From Bacilli bacterium (GTDB taxonomy: Bacteria > Bacillota_I > Bacilli_A > RF39 > UBA660), in NCBI GenBank assembly GCA_022801735.1, contig JAAWSW010000035.1, positions 1 to 13,119 on the forward strand: DNA of 13,119 nt, given 5' to 3'. Position numbers and translations under genes: made by a program. The notes under the pieces were generated by a model. The model saw only the letters and a program-made list of their open reading frames with translations. It was not told the DNA's origin and searched no databases. This document shows, piece after piece, positions 1 to 6,344 of this stretch. Position 1 is the stretch's first letter. Each line of letters begins with the position of its first letter.

Positions 1-3
1 TAA

Positions 4-16
4 GGGGGGGGGGGGG
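4..16 (+). repeat. Poly-G tract, 13 G, abutting a -10 box
   Basis: Thirteen consecutive G residues end directly at a TATACT hexamer (17-22). Homopolymers of this length are extreme outliers in this AT-rich window; the only comparable one lies in the same position before the paralogue at 11882. The tract occupies the 3' end of what would be the -35/-10 spacer. Slippage here would change promoter spacing. The exact length may vary between cells or be mis-called by sequencing. Confidence 0.9.
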
Positions 17-22
17 TATACT
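4..22 (+). promoter_or_regulatory. Putative phase-variable promoter of the first surface protein (partial)
   Basis: TATACT at 17-22 is a one-mismatch -10 box. The matching -35 would lie upstream of the window start, so the spacer cannot be measured. By analogy with the complete promoter at 11722-11753, the G tract forms most of the spacer. The start codon at 39 lies only 16 bases beyond the -10, leaving a leader of roughly ten bases or fewer and only a weak GGTG as ribosome binding site. Either transcription really starts this close, or the effective promoter lies further upstream. Confidence 0.55.
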
Positions 23-38
23 ATATATGGTGTAGTAT

Positions 39-911
39 ATGAGAAGGAATAGAAAACAAAAGAAACAAAGAAAAGTAATAATAATATCAGTAATAGGCTT
101 ATTATGTATAATGACAGCAGGATATGCCTCCTTTCAAACTAATTTAAATATAACAGCAAAGGGTAACATAAAAGAGAACCCAATAACAATACAGGAATTA
201 AGGGATACATATTGTAATACGATATCAGGAGATGGATTATATAAAGATACTTACGAAACTAATAAATGTATCTATAAAGGAGCAAATCCTAATAATTATA
301 TAACCTTTAATAATGAAACTTGGAGAATAATATCTATAGAATCAGATAATATCATTAAAATAATAAAAAACGAAAGAATAAGTAACATGGTATGGGATAC
401 AACAAATTCAAACAATTGGAGAAGACCCGCCTCAATAAATATTTATTTAAATAGCGATTATTATAACAGTTTAAACGAAGATGCAAAATCTAAAATAATA
501 AGTCATGATTTTAGTGTTGGGGCAGTAGAATGGAATAATACTAACTTAGCAAATCAAATAAATGCTGAAAATAATACGAAATGGAATGGAAATGTTGGTC
601 TTATTACAGAAGGTGAATATTTAAAAGTAAATACAAATTCTACCCAATGCGGAAATTACAAATTAATGTATGATAATAGAGATTTATGTCCATCAACTAA
701 TTATATTAACCAGATTGCTGGCGATTCAATGTGGACTATAACAGCTAGAGATCAATCCCCAACATACACATTTTGGATTAGCAAGAGATTATCAAGTACA
801 GGGAACCCCGTTAAAGACTATGAATTTGGTATTTTTCCTGTTGTACATTTAAGTCAAAACATTAAATTAACTGGTAAAGGGACAGAAGAAACACCATATA
901 TAATCAGATGA
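39..911 (+). CDS. N-terminally anchored surface-type protein, paralogue A (290 aa)
   Basis: Function unknown. A very basic N-terminus (residues 1-12) precedes one hydrophobic segment (about 13-31) ending GYASF. This resembles export signals of the SipW-dependent/camelysin style, so the rest is probably outside the cell. Residues 66-110 hold the GLYKD, IYKGANPNNYITF and ETWRIISIE motifs shared with the paralogue at 11882. A central block (about 131-161, NIYLNSDYYNSL) and the C-terminal part (VVHLSQNIKLTGKGTEETPYII) are also shared. The C-terminal part recalls domain families such as DUF6273, from memory and unchecked. Cysteines 59/77 and 204/217 could pair. There is no LPXTG signal. ATG 39 is the start because TAG at 33-35 closes the frame upstream; the ribosome binding site is poor. 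Compared with the paralogue it lacks about 60-70 residues after position 110. Confidence 0.85.
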   Translation: MRRNRKQKKQRKVIIISVIGLLCIMTAGYASFQTNLNITAKGNIKENPITIQELRDTYCNTISGDGLYKDTYETNKCIYKGANPNNYITFNNETWRIISIESDNIIKIIKNERISNMVWDTTNSNNWRRPASINIYLNSDYYNSLNEDAKSKIISHDFSVGAVEWNNTNLANQINAENNTKWNGNVGLITEGEYLKVNTNSTQCGNYKLMYDNRDLCPSTNYINQIAGDSMWTITARDQSPTYTFWISKRLSSTGNPVKDYEFGIFPVVHLSQNIKLTGKGTEETPYIIR

Positions 912-922
912 ATCAGTAAACA

Positions 923-961
923 AAAAAAGAATCAGTATAAAAGTACTACTGGTTCTTTTTT
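923..961. terminator. Bidirectional rho-independent terminator
   Basis: A 15-bp stem pairs 923-937 with 947-961 and contains one G-U pair; the loop is nine bases (938-946). A-tracts on the left and T-tracts on the right make it work in both directions. It serves the surface protein ending at 911 and the convergent DUF192 gene ending at 971. Confidence 0.88.
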
Positions 962-970
962 GCTCAAAAA

Positions 971-1246
971 TTAAATCTTATCACCGATAGAAAACATTTT
1001 AATTCCACTAGGAAATTCATAAGTGTAATAAACATTTTTTTTAGGTAATATAATACGATTAGGTTTTAAATTATAATAAACATAAAGAATGTAACCATTT
1101 TTATCAGTTAAAACAACATCAATAGGTTCAAGCATAAAAAACGTATGAATACCATTGCATCTAATTTTTAAAGCATAATCAAAATTTTTTTTAAACATAA
1201 GACCTATAAACTTATCAAAAAAACTATTACATTCTTTTATTCTCAT
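971..1246 (-). CDS. DUF192 family protein (91 aa)
   Basis: Matches the DUF192 family (PF02643) by its sequence of motifs: FIGLMFKK near residues 13-20, IHTFFMLEPIDVVLTDKNG near 33-51, LKPNRII near 60-66, and YEFPSGIKMFSIGD near the end (the usual ElpaG...Gd motif). The family is small, often exported or lipid-anchored, and without an established biochemical role. This copy is a minimal domain with no signal peptide. On its strand a GGTGAT site lies just upstream of the ATG. It is transcribed away from the Flp-like pilin at 1387, sharing a 140-base AT-rich region. DUF192 genes recur near Tad pilus loci, so a link to the pilin is possible but not shown. Confidence 0.85.
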   Translation of the reverse strand: MRIKECNSFFDKFIGLMFKKNFDYALKIRCNGIHTFFMLEPIDVVLTDKNGYILYVYYNLKPNRIILPKKNVYYTYEFPSGIKMFSIGDKI

Positions 1247-1319
1247 ACTATCACCATTTATACTATAACATATTTAAAATAACTTTTAACACATTTTTAA
1301 TTAAAATAACATTAATAAC

Positions 1320-1348
1320 TTGATTTTTATCAAAAAAAAATCTATAAT
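1320..1348 (+). promoter_or_regulatory. Promoter of the Flp-like pilin operon
   Basis: TTGATT (1320-1325) and TATAAT (1343-1348) are separated by exactly 17 bp. The predicted start point near 1355 gives a short leader to the AGGAGG at 1373-1378 and the ATG at 1387. It is one of the best sigma-A-type promoters in the window, suggesting strong constitutive expression. Confidence 0.75.
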
Positions 1349-1386
1349 TAACTTATAGGATATTCGTGTCATAGGAGGATACAGAT

Positions 1387-1581
1387 ATGAAAAGAATGAA
1401 TAATAAAGGACAAGCACTAGTTGAATACTTATTAATCATTGCAGTTGTTAGTGTAATTGTCGTTAGTGTTGTAAAATTATTAGGTGGCTACTTAAAAGAT
1501 TCTATGACAAAATCATCATGTAAATTAGTTGATAAAGAATATGTAGAAGGAGCAAAACCTGGAGACGGGTCATGTCAGTAG
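1387..1581 (+). CDS. Flp/TadE-like (class III) pilin precursor (64 aa)
   Basis: A small prepilin. The N-terminus KG|QALVEYLLII places a prepilin-peptidase cleavage site after Gly8, with the conserved Glu at mature +5 (residue 13) and the EY-L-I pattern of Flp pilins. A 22-residue hydrophobic helix follows (10-32), the segment that packs in a pilus core. The short C-terminal tail carries two cysteines (45 and 63), which could close a small loop resembling the D-region of longer type IV pilins; Flp pilins usually lack this. AGGAGG at 1373-1378 sits eight bases before the ATG. Forty-one bases separate it from the membrane protein at 1622, so the two are likely co-transcribed. No TadA ATPase, TadB/C platform or TadV peptidase is present in the window, so assembly genes must lie elsewhere. 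Confidence 0.85.
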   Translation: MKRMNNKGQALVEYLLIIAVVSVIVVSVVKLLGGYLKDSMTKSSCKLVDKEYVEGAKPGDGSCQ

Positions 1582-1621
1582 GAGGTAAGTAATTATCTTC
1601 TTTTTATTAGGAGGCTAAAAA

Positions 1622-2005
1622 ATGTTATTAAATAAATACTTTAGTATATTTTGGTTAATCTTAAATATAATAACTGGAGGAATTTCCAATTTGATTTTAG
1701 GTAAATTACTTAATGTATATGAAAAAGATGCGTGGTATACAAAATGGTATTATTGGGTATTAGGTGTAATTTTCGCATTTATGCCAGCACTTATTATGCT
1801 TGCAGTATTAATCATTCAAGTAACAATTAAAATATGTCAAAAATTAGAAGTACCTGGGGAAGAGCTATATTCACTACCATATCCATGGATTTTAGGAATA
1901 GTATTCCCATTTGTTGGTTGGGCGTTTTTCCTAATCCTATTAGTTTATTTAAACCTATGGTATTTCATAAAACTATTACAAGGAAAAGGAGAAAAGTATA
2001 TATAA
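1622..2005 (+). CDS. Small polytopic membrane protein, function unknown (127 aa)
   Basis: I do not recognise the family. It is almost entirely hydrophobic, with three long segments at about residues 7-27, 45-69 and 88-118. The last two are long and contain Pro/Gly, so four membrane passes are possible. Many aromatic residues (WYTKWYYW near 38-45) mark membrane interfaces, and the C-terminus is short and basic (KGKGEKYI). An AGGAGG at 1609-1614 precedes the ATG by seven bases. It follows the pilin gene by 41 bases without a terminator and ends inside a strong terminator hairpin, so it is the second and last gene of that operon. A role in pilin handling is a guess from position only. Confidence 0.8.
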   Translation: MLLNKYFSIFWLILNIITGGISNLILGKLLNVYEKDAWYTKWYYWVLGVIFAFMPALIMLAVLIIQVTIKICQKLEVPGEELYSLPYPWILGIVFPFVGWAFFLILLVYLNLWYFIKLLQGKGEKYI

Positions 2006-2019
2006 TTTTCTCCTTTTTT
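1984..2019 (+). terminator. Rho-independent terminator overlapping the stop codon
   Basis: A perfect 12-bp stem pairs 1984-1995 with 2006-2017 around a ten-base loop, followed by a T-run to 2019. The left arm is coding sequence and the stop codon (2003-2005) lies in the loop. It ends the pilin/membrane-protein operon. Confidence 0.9.
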
Positions 2020-2069
2020 GAATAAAAATAAAAAAATATAATCAATATAAAATAGAAAGGGACGATAAA

Positions 2070-2225
2070 ATGAATCAAACACCAGAATTATTGTTTAAAA
2101 ATAATGTAATAGATAAATATCCAACTTCAGACTTAATACAAGAATTAAACGAGGTTATTAATATGAATTCTGACATATGTGATGAATTAATCGAATCTTT
2201 AGAAAACATGAAATTAATAAACTAA
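2070..2225 (+). CDS. Small acidic protein, unknown (51 aa)
   Basis: A short ORF with good coding signs: ATG at 2070, an AAAGGGA ribosome binding site at 2057-2063, and a clean stop at 2225 followed within 30 bases by its own terminator. The product begins MNQTPELLFK and is rich in Asp, Glu, Leu, Ile and Asn. It is predicted to be largely helical (SDLIQELNEVINMNSD, then CDELIESLENMKLIN) with no membrane segment and one cysteine. Its gene neighbours do not suggest a job. It could be a small regulator or adaptor; no family is recognised. Confidence 0.65.
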   Translation: MNQTPELLFKNNVIDKYPTSDLIQELNEVINMNSDICDELIESLENMKLIN

Positions 2226-2251
2226 AACAAAAACTAGATAATTAGTAAAAT

Positions 2252-2274
2252 AAAAGAGATATTTCTCTTTTTTT
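2252..2274 (+). terminator. Rho-independent terminator
   Basis: An 8-bp stem pairs 2252-2259 with 2264-2271 (AAAAGAGA/TCTCTTTT) around a TATT loop, followed by a T-run to 2274. It separates the 51-residue gene from the glycosyltransferase. Confidence 0.75.
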
Positions 2275-2287
2275 AGTTTGTTTATTT

Positions 2288-2296
2288 TGATATAAT
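2288..2296 (+). promoter_or_regulatory. Extended -10 promoter of the glycosyltransferase gene
   Basis: TGATATAAT (TG at 2288-2289, TATAAT at 2291-2296) is a perfect extended -10 element. The position expected for a -35 box is only a T-run, so recognition would rest on the extended -10. The start point would fall near 2303, so the leader is very short, with the AGGTGA at 2305-2310 close to the 5' end. Confidence 0.6.
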
Positions 2297-2313
2297 AAAA
2301 AAAGAGGTGAACT

Positions 2314-3531
2314 ATGAGAATTTTATTAATGAATCATTTTCCATTAACTGGCTCAGGTAGTGGAGTATATACACAAAATATAGCAGACAGTCTCGTAAAA
2401 AAAGGTCACGAAGTATGTATTATTATGCCAGAAAACGAAAATGTAACTAAACAAGATAAAGTAAAAATACATCCAGTTTATTTTAATAACGGGAACAATA
2501 TAGAAGGGGAACTTCCTTTTAATTTTCCATGTTTTACAACTCATCCAAGAAGTACAACTACATTTTATAACTTAACTGAAGAAGAACTTAATCAATACAT
2601 TAACGCATTTCAAAAAGCATTAGAAGAAGAAATAATGACATTTAATCCTGATATTATTCATGCAGGGCACATATGGTTACTACCAGGTATAGCAGCAAAT
2701 TATAATATACCATTAATTATAACTGCTCATGGAACTGACCTTATTGGTTATCAAGAAACAGATAGATATAAAAAAGTTGCAGAGCATGCTGCTGCTTCCG
2801 CAGAAAATATTATTACAATTTCAAAAGAAAATTCAGATTTAGTATCTGCGTGTTTTCCATTTGCTAAAGAAAAAACAGTATTAATACCAAACGGTTATAA
2901 TTCCGATAATATATATTATGAAAATACTAATAAAGATGAGTTTTTAAAACAATTTGGAATTAATAGACATTATGATAAAGTGGTGTCTTTTGCAGGTAAG
3001 TTTACAAGTTTTAAAGGAATAGATCTTCTTTTGAAAGCAGCACAAATATACGAAGATGATGATACACTAACTGTTTTGGCAGGAGATGGAGAATTATTTG
3101 ATGAAATGAATAATCTAGCTCAAACATTAAATTTAAACAATATAGTGTTTATAAAAAATCAACCACATGAAATACTTAGAAAACTTTATAGTATTGCAGA
3201 TGTCTCATTAGTTACATCAAGAAGTGAAGCATTTGGACTTGTTGTAATTGAAGCAATGGCTTGTGGAACACCAGTAATAGGAACTAATTTAGGCGGAATA
3301 CCAGATATAATAACCGAAGATACTGGAATGCTTTTTGAACCTGAAAACTTTGAAGAACTTGCTCATAAAGTAAAACAAATTTTAAATAAAGAAGTTGTCT
3401 TTGATCGTAGTTACATTGCCCAAAGTACAAAAAACAAATATTCACAAGATGAATTTGTTGGAGAACTTATTAACATTTATGACGAAGCATTACAAACATC
3501 AAAAACAACTGAAAAAAACATTCATAGATAA
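2314..3531 (+). CDS. GT4-family glycosyltransferase (405 aa)
   Basis: A GT-B fold, retaining glycosyltransferase. The N-terminal acceptor domain begins MRILLMNHFP with a Gly-rich GSGSGVYTQNIADSL loop (13-27) and contains HAGHIWLLPG (116-125) and ITAHGTD (136-142). The C-terminal donor domain has FAGKFTSFKGID (226-237) with the usual basic pair (Lys229, Lys234), the AGDGE loop (256-260), and the GT4 signature E-x7-E (Glu305 to Glu313) followed by AMACGTPVIGTNLGG. Length is normal for the family. Donor and acceptor cannot be read from sequence; membrane glycolipid or cell-surface polysaccharide synthesis is most likely. It has its own extended -10 promoter. There is no terminator before nusB, though an independent promoter lies at its 3' end. 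Confidence 0.88.
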   Translation: MRILLMNHFPLTGSGSGVYTQNIADSLVKKGHEVCIIMPENENVTKQDKVKIHPVYFNNGNNIEGELPFNFPCFTTHPRSTTTFYNLTEEELNQYINAFQKALEEEIMTFNPDIIHAGHIWLLPGIAANYNIPLIITAHGTDLIGYQETDRYKKVAEHAAASAENIITISKENSDLVSACFPFAKEKTVLIPNGYNSDNIYYENTNKDEFLKQFGINRHYDKVVSFAGKFTSFKGIDLLLKAAQIYEDDDTLTVLAGDGELFDEMNNLAQTLNLNNIVFIKNQPHEILRKLYSIADVSLVTSRSEAFGLVVIEAMACGTPVIGTNLGGIPDIITEDTGMLFEPENFEELAHKVKQILNKEVVFDRSYIAQSTKNKYSQDEFVGELINIYDEALQTSKTTEKNIHR

Positions 3532-3549
3532 AAATAAATATGATATAAT
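3521..3549 (+). promoter_or_regulatory. Promoter of the nusB-xseA-xseB operon
   Basis: TATAAT at 3544-3549 is preceded by TG at 3541-3542, giving the same extended -10 (TGATATAAT) as at 2288. TTCATA at 3521-3526 stands 17 bp upstream as a weak -35, inside the end of the glycosyltransferase gene. Confidence 0.6.
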
Positions 3550-3567
3550 GATTGAAGGTGAGAAATA

Positions 3568-3966
3568 ATGCAAACAAATAGAAGTGAACTTAGAAAACTA
3601 TGTATGACTATTTTATATCAAATAGAAATATATAATCAAAATCATATAGATTATGAAACAGACAAAGTAATAAATGAAGTATCAGAAATCGAAAACGAAT
3701 TCATCAAAGAAATAGTATATGGAGTTATCACATATAAAAAAGAAATAGATGACATAGCAAATAAATATTTAGATGGTTGGACTATTGATAGATTAGGTAA
3801 TACAGATGGAGCAATTTTAAGAATGGGTATTTTTGAACTTTTATATACAAGTACTCCAGAAGTAGTTGCTATAAATGAAGCAGTTGAACTGGCAAAAATT
3901 TATAGTGATGATAAAGTAAGAAAAATGCTAAACGCATGTTTAGATAAAGTTTACCATAATAAGTAG
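3568..3966 (+). CDS. nusB: Transcription antitermination factor NusB (132 aa)
   Basis: NusB binds boxA RNA with NusE (ribosomal protein S10) and supports antitermination of rRNA transcription. The all-helical protein shows the family's C-terminal block: W-x2-DRLGNTDGAILRMGIFEL (about residues 71-90), then EVVAINEAVELAKIYSDDKVRKMLNACLDKVY (99-130), matching the canonical INEAVELAK...N..LD pattern. Length is typical. ATG 3568 has GAAGGTGAG at 3555-3562 as its ribosome binding site. The gap to xseA is eight bases and the xseA ribosome binding site overlaps the nusB stop. A nusB-xseA-xseB order is common in Firmicutes. Confidence 0.93.
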   Translation: MQTNRSELRKLCMTILYQIEIYNQNHIDYETDKVINEVSEIENEFIKEIVYGVITYKKEIDDIANKYLDGWTIDRLGNTDGAILRMGIFELLYTSTPEVVAINEAVELAKIYSDDKVRKMLNACLDKVYHNK

Positions 3967-3974
3967 GTGAAATC

Positions 3975-5246
3975 ATGGATAATAAATATTTAAGTATAAG
4001 TGCTATTACAAGATATTTAAAAGCAAAATTTGATTTAGATGATAATCTTAAATCAGTTTTTTTAAAAGGTGAAATTTCCAATTTTAAAGCCCATACATCA
4101 GGTCATTTATACTTTTCATTAAAAGATGAAGGTAGTAAAATAAACGCTATAATGTTTAGTCGTAATGCCGCAAAAATAAATTTTAAACCAGTAGATGGAA
4201 CCAAAGTATTAGTAAGTGGGCGAATTAGTGTTTATGAACCTACTGGGAACTATCAAATTTACGTTGACGATATGGAAGAAGATGGCGTTGGTAATTTATA
4301 TGTTGCTTATGAAAAATTAAAACAAGACTTAGAAAAAGAAGGACTATTCAAACAAGAACACAAAAAAATAATCCCAAGATTTCCAAAAAAAGTAGGAGTT
4401 ATAACCGCAAGTACAGGTGCTGCAGTAAGAGATATAATAACTACTATCGAAAGACGTTTTCCAATATGTGAAATAATATTATTCCCAACATTAGTTCAAG
4501 GAGAAAATGCTAAAGAAGATATCGTTAAAAATATTAAAAGAGCCGAAGATTATGATTTAGATGTATTAATAGTAGGTCGTGGTGGAGGATCAATTGAAGA
4601 CCTTTGGGCTTTTAACGAAGAAATAGTTGCTAGAGCAATATACAACTGTACCATCCCAACAATAAGTGCAGTAGGGCATGAAATAGATTTTACAATTAGT
4701 GATTTTGTTTCAGATTTAAGAGCACCCACACCAACAGCAGCCGCTGAAATGGCAGTGCCAAATATTATAGACTTAGAAAAACATATAGGACAGTTAAACA
4801 TAAGATTAAAAGAATCAATTATAAAAAAAGTAAAATATCAAAAACTATATTTAGATTCCATAAAAAACTCATTTGTTATTAAAAATCCAATGATAATGTA
4901 TGAAAACAAAAAACAGACCATTGATTTGATGCAAAATAAAATAAAAGATTTAGTACTGAGAAAAATAGAAAAAACAGAAGAAAAATTAAATAACATAAAA
5001 AATAGTTATGTATTTACTAAACCAGAAATATTATATCAAAATGAAAAACAAACTATAAAAATCATAATAGAAAAACTAGAATTATTAAACCCATTAAACA
5101 CATTAAATAGGGGATACAGTATAACATATAGTGATGGTAAAGTAATAAAAGATATAAAAGATGTAAAAGATACAGTAACAATAAAATTATATAATGGCAG
5201 TTTTAAAGCTAAAGTAATAGAAATAGGAGATGAAAAAAATGGCTAA
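3975..5246 (+). CDS. xseA: Exonuclease VII large subunit (423 aa)
   Basis: The catalytic and DNA-binding subunit of exonuclease VII, which degrades single-stranded DNA from both ends to short oligonucleotides. The N-terminal OB-fold spans about residues 4-102 (FLKGEISNFKAHTSGHLYFSLKD at 29-51, LVSGRISVYEPTGNYQIYV at 79-97). The catalytic domain contains VGVITASTGAAVRDI (140-154), VGRGGGSIEDLWAFN (200-214), AVGHEIDFTISDFVSDLRAPTPTAAAE (232-258). The C-terminal coiled-coil region holds two recognisable repeats beginning SIKNSF (295) and NIKNSY (340), each followed by a Pro/Tyr/Asn pattern and KQTI; such repeats build the XseB-docking arm. LNRGYSIT at 377-384 is the usual final domain. It overlaps the xseB gene by eight bases. 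Confidence 0.95.
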   Translation: MDNKYLSISAITRYLKAKFDLDDNLKSVFLKGEISNFKAHTSGHLYFSLKDEGSKINAIMFSRNAAKINFKPVDGTKVLVSGRISVYEPTGNYQIYVDDMEEDGVGNLYVAYEKLKQDLEKEGLFKQEHKKIIPRFPKKVGVITASTGAAVRDIITTIERRFPICEIILFPTLVQGENAKEDIVKNIKRAEDYDLDVLIVGRGGGSIEDLWAFNEEIVARAIYNCTIPTISAVGHEIDFTISDFVSDLRAPTPTAAAEMAVPNIIDLEKHIGQLNIRLKESIIKKVKYQKLYLDSIKNSFVIKNPMIMYENKKQTIDLMQNKIKDLVLRKIEKTEEKLNNIKNSYVFTKPEILYQNEKQTIKIIIEKLELLNPLNTLNRGYSITYSDGKVIKDIKDVKDTVTIKLYNGSFKAKVIEIGDEKNG

Positions 5247-5457
5247 AAAGTTCGAAGATAAAGTAAAAGAATTAGAAGAAATAATAAACTCCCTAGAATC
5301 AGGAGAAACATCATTAGATGAATCAATAAATAAATATACAGAAGCAATGAAATTAGTAAAAGAATGTGATGAAGAACTAAAAGACATAGAAGAAAAAATA
5401 AGTAAAATTGCCAAAGAAGATGGCTCACTAGAAGATTTTGACGTAAAAGACGCTTAA
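5239..5457 (+). CDS. xseB: Exonuclease VII small subunit (72 aa)
   Basis: A small helical-hairpin protein that coats the coiled-coil arm of XseA. It matches the family pattern: FEDKVKELEEIINSLESGETSLDESINKYTEAMKLVKECDEELKDIEEKI. Two in-frame ATGs are possible. ATG 5230 directly touches the AGGAG at 5225-5229, which leaves no spacing; ATG 5239 has nine bases of spacing and yields MAKKFEDK, so 5239 is preferred. The gene starts eight bases before the end of xseA, typical of translational coupling. A short hairpin at its 3' end may terminate the operon. Confidence 0.93.
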   Translation: MAKKFEDKVKELEEIINSLESGETSLDESINKYTEAMKLVKECDEELKDIEEKISKIAKEDGSLEDFDVKDA

Positions 5458-5467
5458 AATCTTTTTT
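5445..5467 (+). terminator. Weak terminator at the end of xseB
   Basis: A 6-bp stem pairs AAAAGA (5445-5450) with TCTTTT (5460-5465) around a nine-base loop, followed by a T-run. The stem is short and AT-rich, so termination may be partial and some readthrough into the prepilin genes is possible. Confidence 0.4.
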
Positions 5468-5484
5468 TCTTTATCAAAATAGTG

Positions 5485-5495
5485 TAAAATATAAA
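5485..5495 (+). promoter_or_regulatory. Possible -10 region of the prepilin operon
   Basis: Two overlapping -10-like hexamers, TAAAAT (5485-5490) and TATAAA (5490-5495), lie ahead of the GAGGTGAT ribosome binding site at 5501-5508. The best -35 partner (TTCTTT at 5467-5472, 17 bp from the second) is poor. The call rests on position. Confidence 0.3.
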
Positions 5496-5511
5496 TAATA
5501 GAGGTGATACT

Positions 5512-5907
5512 ATGAAAAAAGGATTTACGTTAATAGAACTATTAGGAGTCATTGCAATACTAGGCATTTTAGCCACTATTGCCATTCCCGTAATCAATTA
5601 TTCAATTAGTCAAAATCAAGATAAACTTTATAACAACCAAATAAACCAAATCATAAAAGGCGCTGAAGATTACTATGCTACTCATTTAACAGAATTACCA
5701 CAAAACGATGGAGAGAAAAAAATAAAAACAATTACTGAACTCCAAAATGCTGGTAATTTAGAATTAAATATTAAAAACCCAAAAACAAACAAAACATTCA
5801 AGGAAGAAACAAATGATAAAGCATCAGTAATAATAACTAAAAAAAATAATAATTATAAATATTGTTTTTCATTAGATGGAGAAAATTGTGAGGAGAGAAA
5901 TAAATGA
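5512..5907 (+). CDS. Type IV prepilin-like (pseudopilin) protein (131 aa)
   Basis: The N-terminus MKKG|FTLIELLGVIAILGILATIAIPV is a textbook prepilin methylation/cleavage site: cut after Gly4, Phe at +1 and Glu at +5, then a helix of about 22 residues. The rest is soluble and hydrophilic with an alpha-beta pilin-like length. Two cysteines near the C-terminus (118 and 126) would close a short D-loop. It could be a major pilin or a competence/type II pseudopilin of the ComGC type. GAGGTGAT at 5501-5508 is a good ribosome binding site. Its stop overlaps the next ATG by four bases (ATGA). No prepilin peptidase or assembly ATPase is present in the window. Confidence 0.85.
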   Translation: MKKGFTLIELLGVIAILGILATIAIPVINYSISQNQDKLYNNQINQIIKGAEDYYATHLTELPQNDGEKKIKTITELQNAGNLELNIKNPKTNKTFKEETNDKASVIITKKNNNYKYCFSLDGENCEERNK

Positions 5908-6344
5908 AAAAAGGATTTACATTAATAGAACTACTTGCTGTAATCGCAATCTTAGGAATAATTGCTGTTATAACAACACCAATCATCGTAAATTTCATCC
6001 AATCATCAAGACAAAAAGCATTTATCGATACAGGATATAGTATCATTTCATCAGCACGTGTATATCAGACAAAAGCAGCCGCAAGCAATAAACCATTAGA
6101 ACTAAGCGTTACTTATCCAAACGGACAAAACGTAAACCTTATCCAAACTAAAGGTAATTTACCAGATTCAGGAACATTTTGTATGGATGAAAACGGAAAA
6201 ACTAAATTAGCCCTTTGGAATGAACAATCAAAAGGTTGTATAAAAAAAGATTATAATGACAAGAAAATAACCATTGATAAAAGTGTAAAAGATAAGGAAA
6301 ATTGTACTACTACATGTAATTTTAATGAGGCAACAGATGTATAG
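5904..6344 (+). CDS. Type IV prepilin-like (pseudopilin) protein, second gene (146 aa)
   Basis: It starts with the same twelve-residue leader as its neighbour except Ala at position 12 (MKKGFTLIELLA), with cleavage after Gly4 and Glu at mature +5, followed by a helix to about residue 32. The exported part differs fully from the first prepilin: SARVYQTKAAASNKPL near 50-64, and four cysteines at 93, 112, 134 and 138 that could form two disulfides. A shared leader with diverged bodies suggests duplication and specialisation within one filament. GAGGAGAG at 5890-5897 is its ribosome binding site, inside the previous gene. It ends eight bases past the preferred start of the third gene, so all three are probably translationally coupled. 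Confidence 0.85.
   Translation: MKKGFTLIELLAVIAILGIIAVITTPIIVNFIQSSRQKAFIDTGYSIISSARVYQTKAAASNKPLELSVTYPNGQNVNLIQTKGNLPDSGTFCMDENGKTKLALWNEQSKGCIKKDYNDKKITIDKSVKDKENCTTTCNFNEATDV

Noticed and set aside
1579..1613. Tiny open frame after AGGAGG at the pilin stop (ATT start, eight codons)
   Set aside because: It needs a rare start codon, is extremely short, and is more simply the gap between two operon genes.
4550..4801. Minus-strand open frame of 83 codons inside xseA
   Set aside because: It is antisense to a conserved catalytic region, with no start signal and no recognisable product.
5230..5238. ATG 5230 as the xseB start
   Set aside because: It directly abuts the AGGAG with no spacing; ATG 5239 has nine bases.
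6325..6336. ATG 6325 as the start of the Ig-like protein
   Set aside because: Its own ATG overlaps the GAGG that best serves ATG 6337, and no site is suitably placed upstream.
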